Positions 49,091 to 57,473 of a stretch of 64,000 bases of DNA are shown piece by piece (within the stretch, counting starts at the first letter, position 1; each line of letters begins with the position of its first letter). Origin of the DNA: Pseudomonas abietaniphila (GTDB lineage: Bacteria; Pseudomonadota; Gammaproteobacteria; Pseudomonadales; Pseudomonadaceae); NCBI RefSeq assembly GCF_039697315.1, contig NZ_CP155619.1, positions 2,418,001 to 2,482,000 on the forward strand, given 5' to 3'. The position numbers and the translations under genes are program-made. The notes under the pieces are model-generated. The model was not told where the DNA came from. It worked only from the letters and a program-made list of their open reading frames with translations, and did not search any database.

Positions 49091-49914
49091 TGACTGACAC
49101 AACCTTCTCTCCCGGACGACCGACACTGACCAAACTGTCCCGTCAGATCCCCTATTTCGAGACGCCCTTGTGGCTGGGGCGCCAGCATGCGTATTGCGTG
49201 GTCATCCCGGTGATCAACGAAGGCGAACGCATCGTCAGTCTGCTGGCGCGCATGGCCGCGCTGTCGATCAATCAACGGGCGGACATCATCATCGTCGACG
49301 GCGGCAGTTCCGATGGCTCACTCGCCCAGGACATGCTGATGGTGACCGGGGTTCGTGGCCTGCTGGTGAAAACCTCGCCGGGTAAACTCAGCGCTCAACT
49401 GCGGTGCGCCTATGCCTTCGCCCTTGATCAGGGCTACGAGGGCATTGTCACCATCGACGGCAACGACAAGGATGATCCGCAGGCAATTCCGCATTTCATC
49501 GAGGCGCTGCAACAGGGCGTGGATTTTGTTCAGGCGTCGCGTTTTCTCACGGGCGGCGTGGCGGAAAACACACCGAAATCCCGCGACATCGCGATCCGCT
49601 TCATACACGCGCCGATGCTCAGTATGGCCTCGGGTTTCGACTGGACCGACACCACGCAAGGCTTTCGCGCCTACAGCCGCAAGATGCTGCTCGACCCGCG
49701 CATCGCTCTCTTTCGCGATGTGTTCATGACCTATGAACTGCTGGCGTACCTTTCGTACAGGGCGCCGAGGCTGGGGTTTCGCTGCCTCGAACTGCCGACG
49801 GTCAGGCGGTATCCACAGGGCAACGTGCCGACCAAGATCAGCGGCGTGAAAGGCAATCTGGCGGTGTTGGCGGTGTTGGTGCGAGCGTGCTGCGGCGGGT
49901 ATGACCCGAAGTGA
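49090..49914 (+). CDS. Family 2 glycosyltransferase (soluble, DPM1-like)
   Basis: The 274-residue protein has the GT2 signature: YCVVIPVINEGERIVSLL, IIIVDGGSSDGSL, then VTIDGNDKDDPQAIPHFIEAL as the Asp-rich metal-binding region. The TQGFRAYSRKMLLD and LGFRCLELPTVRRYPQGN segments are typical of dolichol/polyprenyl-phosphate sugar synthases. There is no membrane segment. It is the last gene of the operon, and a REP cluster follows. Confidence 0.85.
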   Translation: MTDTTFSPGRPTLTKLSRQIPYFETPLWLGRQHAYCVVIPVINEGERIVSLLARMAALSINQRADIIIVDGGSSDGSLAQDMLMVTGVRGLLVKTSPGKLSAQLRCAYAFALDQGYEGIVTIDGNDKDDPQAIPHFIEALQQGVDFVQASRFLTGGVAENTPKSRDIAIRFIHAPMLSMASGFDWTDTTQGFRAYSRKMLLDPRIALFRDVFMTYELLAYLSYRAPRLGFRCLELPTVRRYPQGNVPTKISGVKGNLAVLAVLVRACCGGYDPK

Positions 49915-49932
49915 TGGCGAGGCCTGCCCCGT

Positions 49933-50094
49933 CTTGTAGGAGCCGGCTTGCTGGCGAACGCGATCCGTCATTCACCATTGATGTGTCTGTTTCACCGTGT
50001 TCGCCAGCAAGCCGGCTCCTACAGGAATTGCTGTGTGTCAAACGACCTATTTGATTCAGACACACCGCAATCGCGGGCAAGCGCGCTCCTACAG
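49933..50094. repeat. REP cluster: one inverted pair plus one single unit
   Basis: An inverted pair CTTGTAGGAGCCGGCTTGCT (49933-) and GCCAGCAAGCCGGCTCCTAC (to about 50025) is followed by a third unit of the GCGGGCAAGCGCGC flavour at about 50070-50094. It lies between the convergent glycosyltransferase and LysR genes. Confidence 0.82.
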
Positions 50095-50103
50095 TGGGCT
50101 GTA

Positions 50104-50985
50104 TCAACCCTCGAGCACATGCTCCAGAAACAGCTGCGCGGCGGTGGACAAGCCGGCCCTGGACCTCACGCAGACGCTGAGTTCGCGGCTGGCCCATTCT
50201 TCGTTCAAGGGCACGGCAGTCGCGCCGTCCATTTTGTAAATCTCCACGCTGCCCGCCGGCATGATGCCGATGCCGACGCCGGCCTGCACCATCAGGCACA
50301 GCGCATCGTAGCTGGAGACTTCCATGCGGATTTTCAGCGAGCGGCCCATGTCGTTGGCGGCTTTAATCAGCTGAAAGTTAAGGTGCGTGCCGCTGCGCAG
50401 GGTGACGTATTCGTGGTCCAGCGTTTCGTTGAAGGTGAGCGACGTGCGCCCGGCCAACGGATGTTCGTTGGGCACTAGCAATACCAGCCGGTCGGTGCGG
50501 AACGGGAACACTTCGATGTCGGCGCCATGGGGCAGGCGGGTAAAGATGCCGATGTCGGCGCGGTTTTCCGCCACGGCCTTGGTGATCGCCAGGCTTTGCT
50601 GCTCTTCCAGGCTGACGTTGATCAGCGGGTAGAGCGCCATGAACGACTTGATCAGCCCCGGCATGAACTGCGTGATCGCCGAAATGTTCGCCAGCACGTG
50701 CACCGACCCGCGACGCCCGTGGGAATAATCACGCATCTGCACGACGATTTCGTTGAGGTTGTTCAGCGCGCTGCGGGCCATGAACAGCAACGACAAGCCC
50801 GCATCGGTCGGCGTGATGCCTTTGTTGGTGCGGTTGAGCAGCTTTGAATCGAGCAGCTCTTCCAGCTCGCTGAGCCGCTTGCTCACCGCGGCCGCCGCGA
50901 TGTGTTCACGCTTGGCGGCGGCAGCGATGGTGCCTTCTTCGACAACGCTGACGAAGAGGCGCAACGAGACAGGATCGAGCTTCAT
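50104..50985 (-). CDS. LysR-family transcriptional regulator
   Basis: The 293-residue regulator has an N-terminal winged HTH (SLRLFVSVVEEGTIAAAAKREHIAAAAVSKRLSELEELL). A dimerisation helix and a substrate-binding domain follow. I chose ATG 50985; the longer frame is spacer. It is downstream of the maleate isomerase gene on the same strand and probably regulates the MFS-isomerase unit. Confidence 0.88.
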   Translation of the reverse strand: MKLDPVSLRLFVSVVEEGTIAAAAKREHIAAAAVSKRLSELEELLDSKLLNRTNKGITPTDAGLSLLFMARSALNNLNEIVVQMRDYSHGRRGSVHVLANISAITQFMPGLIKSFMALYPLINVSLEEQQSLAITKAVAENRADIGIFTRLPHGADIEVFPFRTDRLVLLVPNEHPLAGRTSLTFNETLDHEYVTLRSGTHLNFQLIKAANDMGRSLKIRMEVSSYDALCLMVQAGVGIGIMPAGSVEIYKMDGATAVPLNEEWASRELSVCVRSRAGLSTAAQLFLEHVLEG

Positions 50986-51043
50986 GTGAGGTACCGGACG
51001 TGCTGGCCAGAATGGCCGCCATAGTACCCCGTCATCCATCGGC

Positions 51044-51796
51044 TCAGAACTGACCGGACAGCAGATGACCGGCGTTTGGCACCTGAGCCTTGAGGCCCAG
51101 TGTTTTCAGCATCTGGTAAACGGTCGCCACCGACGCCGACAGCACCGGCTTGTCGAGACGATCCTGTACGACCTGAATCGCGGGCAGCGAGGGCATCTGC
51201 ACGCAGCACGACAGCACCACGCCATCGGCCTGACCGATGTTCAACTTGTCAGCGTGGGCCACCAGATTCATCGGGTCCAGACGACCGACTTCGAGGTTGT
51301 CGGACACTTCCAGGCTGATGGAGTCGACCACTTCGATACCGGCCGCTTCGATGTAGTCGATGACCTGTTGGGTCAGCGGCTTCATGTACGGGGTGATGAT
51401 CGAGATTTTCTTGTAGTTGAGCAAGTTCAGGCTGTCGATCAGTGCGCCCGCAGAGCTCAGCACCGGCGCGTTCGACTTGTTGGACACGACGGTCTTGCCC
51501 AGACGGTCCTGGGAGACTTTGTGATAACCCGCGCCCTGGCACATGATCGCAACCAGGCAGGCGTAGGCCATGACGTCAACGCGTGCATCGCTCAACTCCA
51601 GCGCGCAGCGGTCGCTGTCGATGTCCATCTTTTTCAGCTCTTCGGGGCTCACGTGCATCATGCGCATGCGCGACGAGTGGAAGGTGAAATGCTCTTCCGG
51701 AAACAGCGAGTAACGCGAGGTCAGCATCGCCGGGATTTCGGTTTCCATGGTGGTGTTGGAGCTTGGAACGATTTGGCCGATTCGAAAGTTTTTCAT
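51044..51796 (-). CDS. maiA: Maleate cis-trans isomerase
   Basis: Converts maleate to fumarate. The 250-residue Asp/Glu-racemase-superfamily protein opens with RIGQIVPSSNTTMETEIPAML, as in known maleate isomerases. It keeps FHSSRMRM, the first catalytic Cys in MAYACLVAIM (Cys80), the second in VVLSCCVQMPSLPA (Cys197/198), and SAGALIDSL. I chose ATG 51796. With the MFS gene upstream, it implies uptake and use of maleate or a close analogue, feeding fumarate to the TCA cycle. Confidence 0.88.
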   Translation of the reverse strand: MKNFRIGQIVPSSNTTMETEIPAMLTSRYSLFPEEHFTFHSSRMRMMHVSPEELKKMDIDSDRCALELSDARVDVMAYACLVAIMCQGAGYHKVSQDRLGKTVVSNKSNAPVLSSAGALIDSLNLLNYKKISIITPYMKPLTQQVIDYIEAAGIEVVDSISLEVSDNLEVGRLDPMNLVAHADKLNIGQADGVVLSCCVQMPSLPAIQVVQDRLDKPVLSASVATVYQMLKTLGLKAQVPNAGHLLSGQF

Positions 51797-51818
51797 GGGT
51801 CTGTCCTCTGGATGCAGA

Positions 51819-53138
51819 TCAGTTGCCGCTGGTGAGTTGAACGCCTTTGGTTTCCTGCAGCGTGAACACCATGACGGCGGCGATGGCGTAGGAAACGGAG
51901 GCAAGAGAAATGGTGGCGGTGAAGCCGATGAGCGGGATCAGCACAGGGACCAGCTTGATCCCGACAATGGCGCCAACCCGGCCGAAGTTGAAGCAGAAAC
52001 CCGACGCGGTGGAGCGGATGCTGGTGGGGAACAGCTCCGAATACCACGCGCCGAAGCCGCTGAAGTAACCGGTGAAGAAGCCCAGCAGTGCAGCCAGCGA
52101 GCCCAGCATGATGATGTTCTGGGTGGTGAACATCAGCTTGCCGTCTGTCAGCGGCATCAGGGTCGCGGAGTAGGAAAACACCGGCACCATGATCGCCATG
52201 CCGCCAAAGAAGATCGCAAATGACAGGCGGCGTCCGACGACTTCTGCCAGATAGCCGTAGGCCAGGTAACCGATGGTGGCTCCGATGCCGATCCAGATGA
52301 CAAACACCGGCGCCTGATCGATGCGCACGTTCAGAATGTTCTGCAGATAGGCCGGCATGAAGGTGGTGATGATCCAGTAGCCGTACATGCCGAGCACCGA
52401 AATGCTCAGACCCAGCAGGGTCATTTTCCGGTACTGCGGGCTGAAGATTTCCATCAGCCGACCTTTGTCGGTGTTGCGACGCATGAACTCGCGGTTCGCC
52501 AGCCAGACAGGCGACTCTTTGACGAACAGCCAGATGAACACCAGCGTGAAGTACGCCGGAATCGACGCGTAGATGAACAGCGTGCGCCAGGACTCAGGGT
52601 TGCCGCTGTCGAGGAAGCTCCAGGCAAAAATTGCAGCGAGCAAGCCGCCACCCGACCAGCCGGTTTGCATCACGGCGAAGGCTTTGGCGCGACCGGCAGG
52701 CGGCCAGATTTCCGACACCAGCGCGGCTGCGGCAGACCACAGGCCACCGACTGCAATGCCGACGCAGAAACGGAACAGGTTCAGTTGCCACAGGCTGTCG
52801 GCAAACCCGCAGAGCAAGGTGCCGGTGCCATATACGAATACCGACAGCATCATGGTCTTCTTGCGGCCGATCTTGTCAGAGATATTCCCGAGGAAGAAGC
52901 CGCCGATTCCGGTTGCCAGCAGAAACCAGGCCACGGTCGATACGACATCGCCCAGGCCAACGGAGAAGGTTTTGGCGATCGCGAGCAGGACGAAGCCGAA
53001 AACAGTGGCATCCAGCGCATCGAACAGCCATGCGGCCCAGGAGCCGCCCAAAGTGGCGTAACGCTGGCCGGTGCTCAATTGAACACTGCCGTCTACGGAA
53101 GCGGTAACGGGCGCAGGCCCGACAGCAAGGGTTTTCAT
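51819..53138 (-). CDS. MFS transporter (aromatic/organic-acid type)
   Basis: The 439-residue protein has twelve hydrophobic segments and the MFS signature GNISDKIGRKKTMM after the second. The sequence (LFDALDATVFGFVLLAI near the N-terminus) places it near the sialic-acid/aromatic-acid symporters. Located 22 bases upstream of the maleate isomerase and on the same strand, it probably imports maleate or a related diacid. An inverted repeat upstream (53179-53212) is a possible operator. Confidence 0.88.
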   Translation of the reverse strand: MKTLAVGPAPVTASVDGSVQLSTGQRYATLGGSWAAWLFDALDATVFGFVLLAIAKTFSVGLGDVVSTVAWFLLATGIGGFFLGNISDKIGRKKTMMLSVFVYGTGTLLCGFADSLWQLNLFRFCVGIAVGGLWSAAAALVSEIWPPAGRAKAFAVMQTGWSGGGLLAAIFAWSFLDSGNPESWRTLFIYASIPAYFTLVFIWLFVKESPVWLANREFMRRNTDKGRLMEIFSPQYRKMTLLGLSISVLGMYGYWIITTFMPAYLQNILNVRIDQAPVFVIWIGIGATIGYLAYGYLAEVVGRRLSFAIFFGGMAIMVPVFSYSATLMPLTDGKLMFTTQNIIMLGSLAALLGFFTGYFSGFGAWYSELFPTSIRSTASGFCFNFGRVGAIVGIKLVPVLIPLIGFTATISLASVSYAIAAVMVFTLQETKGVQLTSGN

Positions 53139-53178
53139 GGGGAAACCTCGTGGGACTCAACTTATTATTTTTGGAAAC

Positions 53179-53212
53179 CCGTTCGACGACATGACGCACA
53201 GTTGGCGAACGG
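53179..53212. promoter_or_regulatory. Inverted repeat upstream of the MFS-maleate isomerase operon
   Basis: CCGTTCG-N20-CGAACGG lies 41-74 bases upstream of the MFS start. It could be an operator for the LysR protein of this operon. The sequence is seen; the role is inferred. The remaining gap up to 53453 holds a REP pair and no gene. Confidence 0.4.
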
Positions 53213-53321
53213 TTGGTCATTGCGACCGATGTTAGGAGTCAGAGGCGGGGGCGTATATCAGGCATTGGCGAGCTTGCCATCGCGGATGGCGATGGCAGAT
53301 TGGCTAGCGCTGCATGTGAAC

Positions 53322-53429
53322 TGTAGGAGCGCGCTTGGCTTGGGCGGCAATCCGATGAATGCATCAGGTCAGCCGATGCAAATAGCGAATGGGCCGGACA
53401 ACCCGCGAGCAAACTCGCCCCCACAGGAG
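53322..53429. repeat. REP pair, mixed flavour
   Basis: The left unit TGTAGGAGCGCGCTTGG (53322-53338) and the right unit CCGCGAGCAAACTCGCCCCC (53402-53429) are from different REP variants and pair poorly. Confidence 0.6.
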
Positions 53430-53453
53430 TCTGTGTTGGCCGGCCATTCCCGA

Positions 53454-54839
53454 TCAGGCTTGGGAGAGTTGTCCTGCGGGCGCTGCGGTGTCGACCTTGT
53501 GATTGCCCAGCATCGCTTTGGGAATCGACAGAATCAGCCCGGCGCTGACAAACAAACACGCCCCCAGCACGTAAGTGCCGTTGTTGATATTGCCAGTCAG
53601 GTTCTCGGCCATAGCGGTGATCATCGAGCCGGTGAAACCGGACAGGTTGCCGATGGCGTTGATCATGCCGATGCCCGCCGCTGCCGCAACGCCAGACAAC
53701 ACCGTGCCCGGCAACGTCCAGTAGATCGGCATCAGGCTCAACACGCCCGAAGCGGAAACGCTGAGGAAGATGATCGACAGCACCACGTTGTTGGCGAAGT
53801 ACGCGCTGAGGATCAGACCGATGCCGCCGATGATTGCCGGAATCGCCGCGTGCAGACGACGCTCGCCGGTCTTGTTCGAATGCCGCGCATTGAGGGTCAT
53901 GGCGATGACGGCGATGCCATAAGGAATAGCGGTCAGCAGACCGATATCCAGCGGGTTGGAGATACCTGCGCTTTTGATGATCGACGGCATCCAGAACGCC
54001 AGGCCGTAGAACCCGGTGTTGAACGTCAGCAGGATCAGCACCAGCAGCCACACGCGGCCATTGAAGAACACCTCGCGCAGGCTCGACGCCTTGCCTTTGC
54101 TGTCGGTCTCCAGATTGGCCTTGAGCAGGGCCTTCTCTTCGGGCGACAGCCACTTGGCCGCATCAACGTTGTTGGCCATGAACGCCAGCACCACGAACGC
54201 CATGATTACCGAGGGAATGCCTTCGATGATCAGCAACCATTGCCAGCCGGCCATGCCCTGCACGCCTTGCATTCTGGTCATCAGCCAGCCGGAAACCACG
54301 CCGCCCAGCGTCAGGCTGATCGGCATCGCCATCAGGAAACCCGACAGGACACGGCTTTGACGGCGGGTCGGAAACCAGTAATTGAGGTAAAGGATCACGC
54401 CTGGAAAGAACCCTGCCTCACAGATGCCGAGCAGAAAGCGCAGCACGTAGAACATGGTTTCCGATTCGATGTGAAAGAACTTCGCCAGTGGCACGGTGAA
54501 CGCCACGGCCATGGAGATGATGGCCCAACTGAGCATGATCCGGGCAATCCACATGCGCGCGCCGAAGCGATGCAGCAGCAGGTTGCTCGGCACTTCGAAG
54601 AGGAAGTAACCCCAGAAGAACATGCTCGCGCCGAGGGCGTAGACGGTGTTGCTGAATTGCAGGTCGTTGAGCATGTCCAGCTTGGCGAAGCCAATGTTTA
54701 CGCGGTCCAGATATGCGGCCATGTAGCACAGCAGCAGGACAGGGAGGATGCGCAGGATGACTTTGCGGTAGGTGCGGTCTTCAAAGCTGGCTTGCCCGGC
54801 ACCCGAAGGCTCGGGCAGGCGTGGGGAAACGGTTTCCAT
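53454..54839 (-). CDS. MFS transporter, anion:cation symporter type
   Basis: The 461-residue protein has twelve hydrophobic segments. The N-terminal LLLCYMAAYLDRVNIGFAKLDM is the hallmark of the ACS family, whose members import sugar acids, hexuronates, tartrate and phthalate. Other hallmarks are WGYFLFEVPSNLLLHRFGAR and LLGICEAGFFPGVILYLNYW. ATG 54839 follows GGAGGT. It shares an operator palindrome (54905-54918) with the dehydratase gene at 57474, so it is the likely importer of the sugar acid degraded by that locus. Confidence 0.92.
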   Translation of the reverse strand: METVSPRLPEPSGAGQASFEDRTYRKVILRILPVLLLCYMAAYLDRVNIGFAKLDMLNDLQFSNTVYALGASMFFWGYFLFEVPSNLLLHRFGARMWIARIMLSWAIISMAVAFTVPLAKFFHIESETMFYVLRFLLGICEAGFFPGVILYLNYWFPTRRQSRVLSGFLMAMPISLTLGGVVSGWLMTRMQGVQGMAGWQWLLIIEGIPSVIMAFVVLAFMANNVDAAKWLSPEEKALLKANLETDSKGKASSLREVFFNGRVWLLVLILLTFNTGFYGLAFWMPSIIKSAGISNPLDIGLLTAIPYGIAVIAMTLNARHSNKTGERRLHAAIPAIIGGIGLILSAYFANNVVLSIIFLSVSASGVLSLMPIYWTLPGTVLSGVAAAAGIGMINAIGNLSGFTGSMITAMAENLTGNINNGTYVLGACLFVSAGLILSIPKAMLGNHKVDTAAPAGQLSQA

Positions 54840-54904
54840 GGTGGGACCTCCAGGCACATGGATGCGCCTGTATTGTTGTTATGGAGGGTCGAAACACGGA
54901 CAGA

Positions 54905-54918
54905 TGTTACCGATAACA
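54905..54918. promoter_or_regulatory. Operator palindrome 1 of the sugar-acid locus
   Basis: TGTTACCGATAACA is a 14-base near-perfect palindrome (TGTTA/TAACA arms) 66 bases upstream of the MFS start. The flanks ATGTTACCGATAACAGA are identical at 57420-57436. The pattern resembles LacI/GalR-type operators such as that of GntR. Confidence 0.65.
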
Positions 54919-54973
54919 GACAGGCGTGACTACCGTAAATGCGGGTCGGGACAATGACATGTTTCCATTGATT

Positions 54974-54990
54974 GATAACGCGGGGTTATC
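54974..54990. promoter_or_regulatory. GATAAC-N5-GTTATC palindrome (LysR-type T-N11-A site)
   Basis: GATAAC-GCGGG-GTTATC, a 17-base palindrome containing T-N11-A, lies 135 bases upstream of the MFS start. A second copy with another spacer occurs at 56082-56098. It is a likely site for the LysR protein encoded at 55121-56062. Confidence 0.55.
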
Positions 54991-55010
54991 GAAGGTCACA
55001 CCTGAATTTA

Positions 55011-55098
55011 CTGTGGGAGCGAATTCATTCGCGAAAAAACCTTGTTCCAATGCAGAGGTGAGTTTGAAACCGAATCGCGAATAAATTCGCTCCCACAG
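55011..55098. repeat. REP palindrome pair (GAATTC flavour)
   Basis: The left arm at 55011-55034 reads CTGTGGGAGCGAATTCATTC and the right arm at 55075-55098 reads TCGCGAATAAATTCGCTCCC. It lies between the MFS promoter region and the end of the LysR gene. Confidence 0.85.
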
Positions 55099-55120
55099 AT
55101 GATTTCGGCAGTCAGGAACA

Positions 55121-56062
55121 TTAACTGCGTGCCGCCTGCGCATTCGCCAGCAGGATCCCGGCAAATTCCGACGCAGCCCCCAGCAACGGCTCGCCGCGAC
55201 GGGTGAGTATTCCGTAATCCTGCGGCGCGAGTTTCAGCGGGGTGTTGAGCACTTTCAGCAGTCCGGTTTCCAGATGCGGCTGCGCCATCGAGGCCGGCAG
55301 CATGGCGATCATCGGCCCGGATTGAAGCACCTGGAGGAAGGTCTGCATCGAGATCGTGTCGATGGTGTTCTTGGGCGTTGCAATGCCGGCCTGCGCAAAC
55401 GCCTGTTCCATGCGCGCGCGGATGGGCGTACCGACCGGGTAGAGAATCCACGGCCACTTGCCCAGTTCCTGCAACGGCGTCTCCTCCAACTCCGTCAGCG
55501 GATGACGGCTGTTGACCACCATGCAGAACGGCTCGGGCGCCAGCGCCTGGAAGTCATACACCTGTTGCTGGTTTTCGTCGGTGTAACGCGCAACGGCCAG
55601 GTCGAGTTTTTTGTCGTCGAGCATTTCCATAAGGTGATCGCTGGTCTGCTCGACCACCTCGATGGAGAGCAACGGCCAGCGTTTCTTCAATTGAACGATC
55701 GCGTCGGGCAACACCACCGCGGTCGCCGCGAAGATCGCACCCACCTTCAGAAAACCATGCCCGCCTTCGCGCAAGCTGCTGATCTGGTCGACAAACTTGT
55801 TCGCATCGTTCAGCGCAATCTGCGCATAACGCACCACGTGCTCGCCCAAGGCGGTCGGCGGCATGTTGCGCGGAAGGCGTTCGAACAGATCGAAGCCAAG
55901 CAGGCGCTCGATCTCGCGCAGCATCTTGCTGACTGCCGGCTGGCTCAGGTTCATGTGCTGGGCAGCGGCGTGCATGTTGCGGGTCCGCGCCAAGGTATCG
56001 ATCAGCACCAGGTGCTTGAACTTCAGCCAATTGCAGACCGTGGAAAAGGAAATGTCGGACAT
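55121..56062 (-). CDS. LysR-family transcriptional regulator of the sugar-acid locus
   Basis: The 313-residue regulator has an HTH (LARTRNMHAAAQHMNLSQPAVSKMLREIERLLGFDLFER) and a C-terminal effector domain, similar to the GbpR/CbbR groups. Its start is 20 bases from a GATAAC-N5-GTTATC palindrome shared with the MFS upstream region, so it probably senses the sugar acid or a catabolite. It is divergent from the FAH-family gene. Confidence 0.9.
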   Translation of the reverse strand: MSDISFSTVCNWLKFKHLVLIDTLARTRNMHAAAQHMNLSQPAVSKMLREIERLLGFDLFERLPRNMPPTALGEHVVRYAQIALNDANKFVDQISSLREGGHGFLKVGAIFAATAVVLPDAIVQLKKRWPLLSIEVVEQTSDHLMEMLDDKKLDLAVARYTDENQQQVYDFQALAPEPFCMVVNSRHPLTELEETPLQELGKWPWILYPVGTPIRARMEQAFAQAGIATPKNTIDTISMQTFLQVLQSGPMIAMLPASMAQPHLETGLLKVLNTPLKLAPQDYGILTRRGEPLLGAASEFAGILLANAQAARS

Positions 56063-56081
56063 GGAAGCAGCCTCGATTCGC

Positions 56082-56098
56082 GATAACCCAGTGTTATC
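56082..56098. promoter_or_regulatory. GATAAC-N5-GTTATC palindrome in the LysR/FAH divergent region
   Basis: GATAAC-CCAGT-GTTATC contains a perfect T-N11-A core. It lies 20 bases upstream of the LysR start and 87 bases before the FAH-family start, the usual place for autoregulation plus activation of a divergent gene. Confidence 0.65.
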
Positions 56099-56184
56099 GA
56101 TAATTGAGCAGATGTCATTGGAGTTTATCGGCGGCGCTGATTAGGGTCGGTACGAAAAGCACAAAAATATCCGAGGACTGCCCC

Positions 56185-57366
56185 ATGCCTATTCAGCTCA
56201 CCCCCGAAAACACACTGCCTGCCGACGGCCTGACCGGCACTTTGATCGGCCGCGCCTGGGTGCCCGGCAAAATCAGCGGGCCTTCCCCCGTTGTGCTGCG
56301 CAGCGATGGGGCGTTCGATCTGTCGGCGCAATTCGCCACGTTGAGCGAGTTGCTGGAATCAGAATCGCCGCTCAAAGCGGTGCGTGAAACCCAAGGCACC
56401 CTGATCGCCAGCGTTGAAGCACTGCTGGCCAACTCGACGTCAAACCCCGACACCAGCAAACCGTTCCTGCTCGCACCTGCCGACCTGCAGGTCATCAAAG
56501 CCGCTGGCGTGACCTTCGCCGCGAGCATGATCGAGCGCGTGATCGAAGAGCAGGCCGCAGGCGATCCGGCCAAGGCAGAGAGCGTGCGCGCCATCGTGCA
56601 CAACGCCATCGGCGATAACTTGCGCAGTATCAAGCCGGGTTCCGAGCAAGCCAGCAAGCTGAAAGCGTTGCTGATCGAACAGAAAATGTGGTCGCAGTAC
56701 CTGGAGGTCGGCATCGGTCCGGACGCCGAAATTTTCACCAAGGCCCCTGTGCTCGCCGCCGTGGGCAGCGGCAGCCAGATCGGCATTCACCCCAAATCGG
56801 AATGGAACAACCCAGAGCCGGAAGTCGTGCTGGCGGTCAACAGCCGTGGGCAGATTCACGGCGCGACGCTGGGCAACGACGTCAACCTGCGTGACTTCGA
56901 GGGCCGTAGTGCGTTGCTGCTGAGCAAGGCCAAAGACAACAATGCCTCGTGCGCCATTGGCCCGTTCATTCGCCTGTTCGACGAGACGTTCTCGATGGAC
57001 GACGTGCGCAACTGCGTGGTCGATCTGCAGGTGAAAGGCAATGACGGCTACGTGATGAAAGGTTCCAGCTCGATGTCGCAGATCAGCCGTGATCCGGAAG
57101 ACATCGCCGCTCAAACCCTGAACGCCAACCATCAATACCCCGACGGTTTCCTGCTGTACCTGGGCACCCTCTTCGCCCCGACCGAAGACCGCGATCACGT
57201 CGGCGGTGGTTTCACGCACAAGCTCGGGGACCAGGTCAGCATCAGCAGTCGCCTGCTCGGCGGCCTGCACAACGAAGTGACCCACAGCAGTCAAGCGACG
57301 CCGTGGACGTTCGGCGTGGGCGCACTGATTCGCAACCTCGCGGCGCGGGATTTGCTGTCGCGCTGA
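56185..57366 (+). CDS. FAH-family 2-keto-3-deoxy sugar-acid dehydratase (XylX-like)
   Basis: The 393-residue protein belongs to the fumarylacetoacetate hydrolase superfamily. FAH-type features include GIHPKSEWNNPEPEVVLAVNS with acidic metal ligands, and GNDVNLRDFEGRSALLLSKAKDNNASCAIGPFI. The length and the neighbouring IlvD-type dehydratase match the 2-keto-3-deoxy-D-xylonate dehydratase XylX, which makes 2-oxoglutarate semialdehyde. ATG 56185 follows GAGGA. It is the first of two rightward genes. A related hydrolase is the alternative. Confidence 0.8.
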   Translation: MPIQLTPENTLPADGLTGTLIGRAWVPGKISGPSPVVLRSDGAFDLSAQFATLSELLESESPLKAVRETQGTLIASVEALLANSTSNPDTSKPFLLAPADLQVIKAAGVTFAASMIERVIEEQAAGDPAKAESVRAIVHNAIGDNLRSIKPGSEQASKLKALLIEQKMWSQYLEVGIGPDAEIFTKAPVLAAVGSGSQIGIHPKSEWNNPEPEVVLAVNSRGQIHGATLGNDVNLRDFEGRSALLLSKAKDNNASCAIGPFIRLFDETFSMDDVRNCVVDLQVKGNDGYVMKGSSSMSQISRDPEDIAAQTLNANHQYPDGFLLYLGTLFAPTEDRDHVGGGFTHKLGDQVSISSRLLGGLHNEVTHSSQATPWTFGVGALIRNLAARDLLSR

Positions 57367-57420
57367 ACCATTGATCCGCCCTGAACCCTGGCAGTTTACA
57401 AAACCGCTTTTCAGGCTCAA

Positions 57421-57434
57421 TGTTACCGATAACA
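57421..57434. promoter_or_regulatory. Operator palindrome 2 of the sugar-acid locus
   Basis: TGTTACCGATAACA, identical to the copy at 54905-54918 with matching flanks, lies 40 bases upstream of the IlvD-type dehydratase start. It suggests co-control of importer and dehydratase by one LacI-type regulator not encoded in the window. Confidence 0.65.
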
Positions 57435-57473
57435 GATCCTGGCAACACCCTAATTCCAAGAGAGACCCGAACC

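Noticed and set aside
52665..54929. 754-codon plus-strand frame across both MFS genes
   Set aside because: Antisense shadow; Gln/His/Arg-rich product spanning two real minus-strand genes and their spacer.
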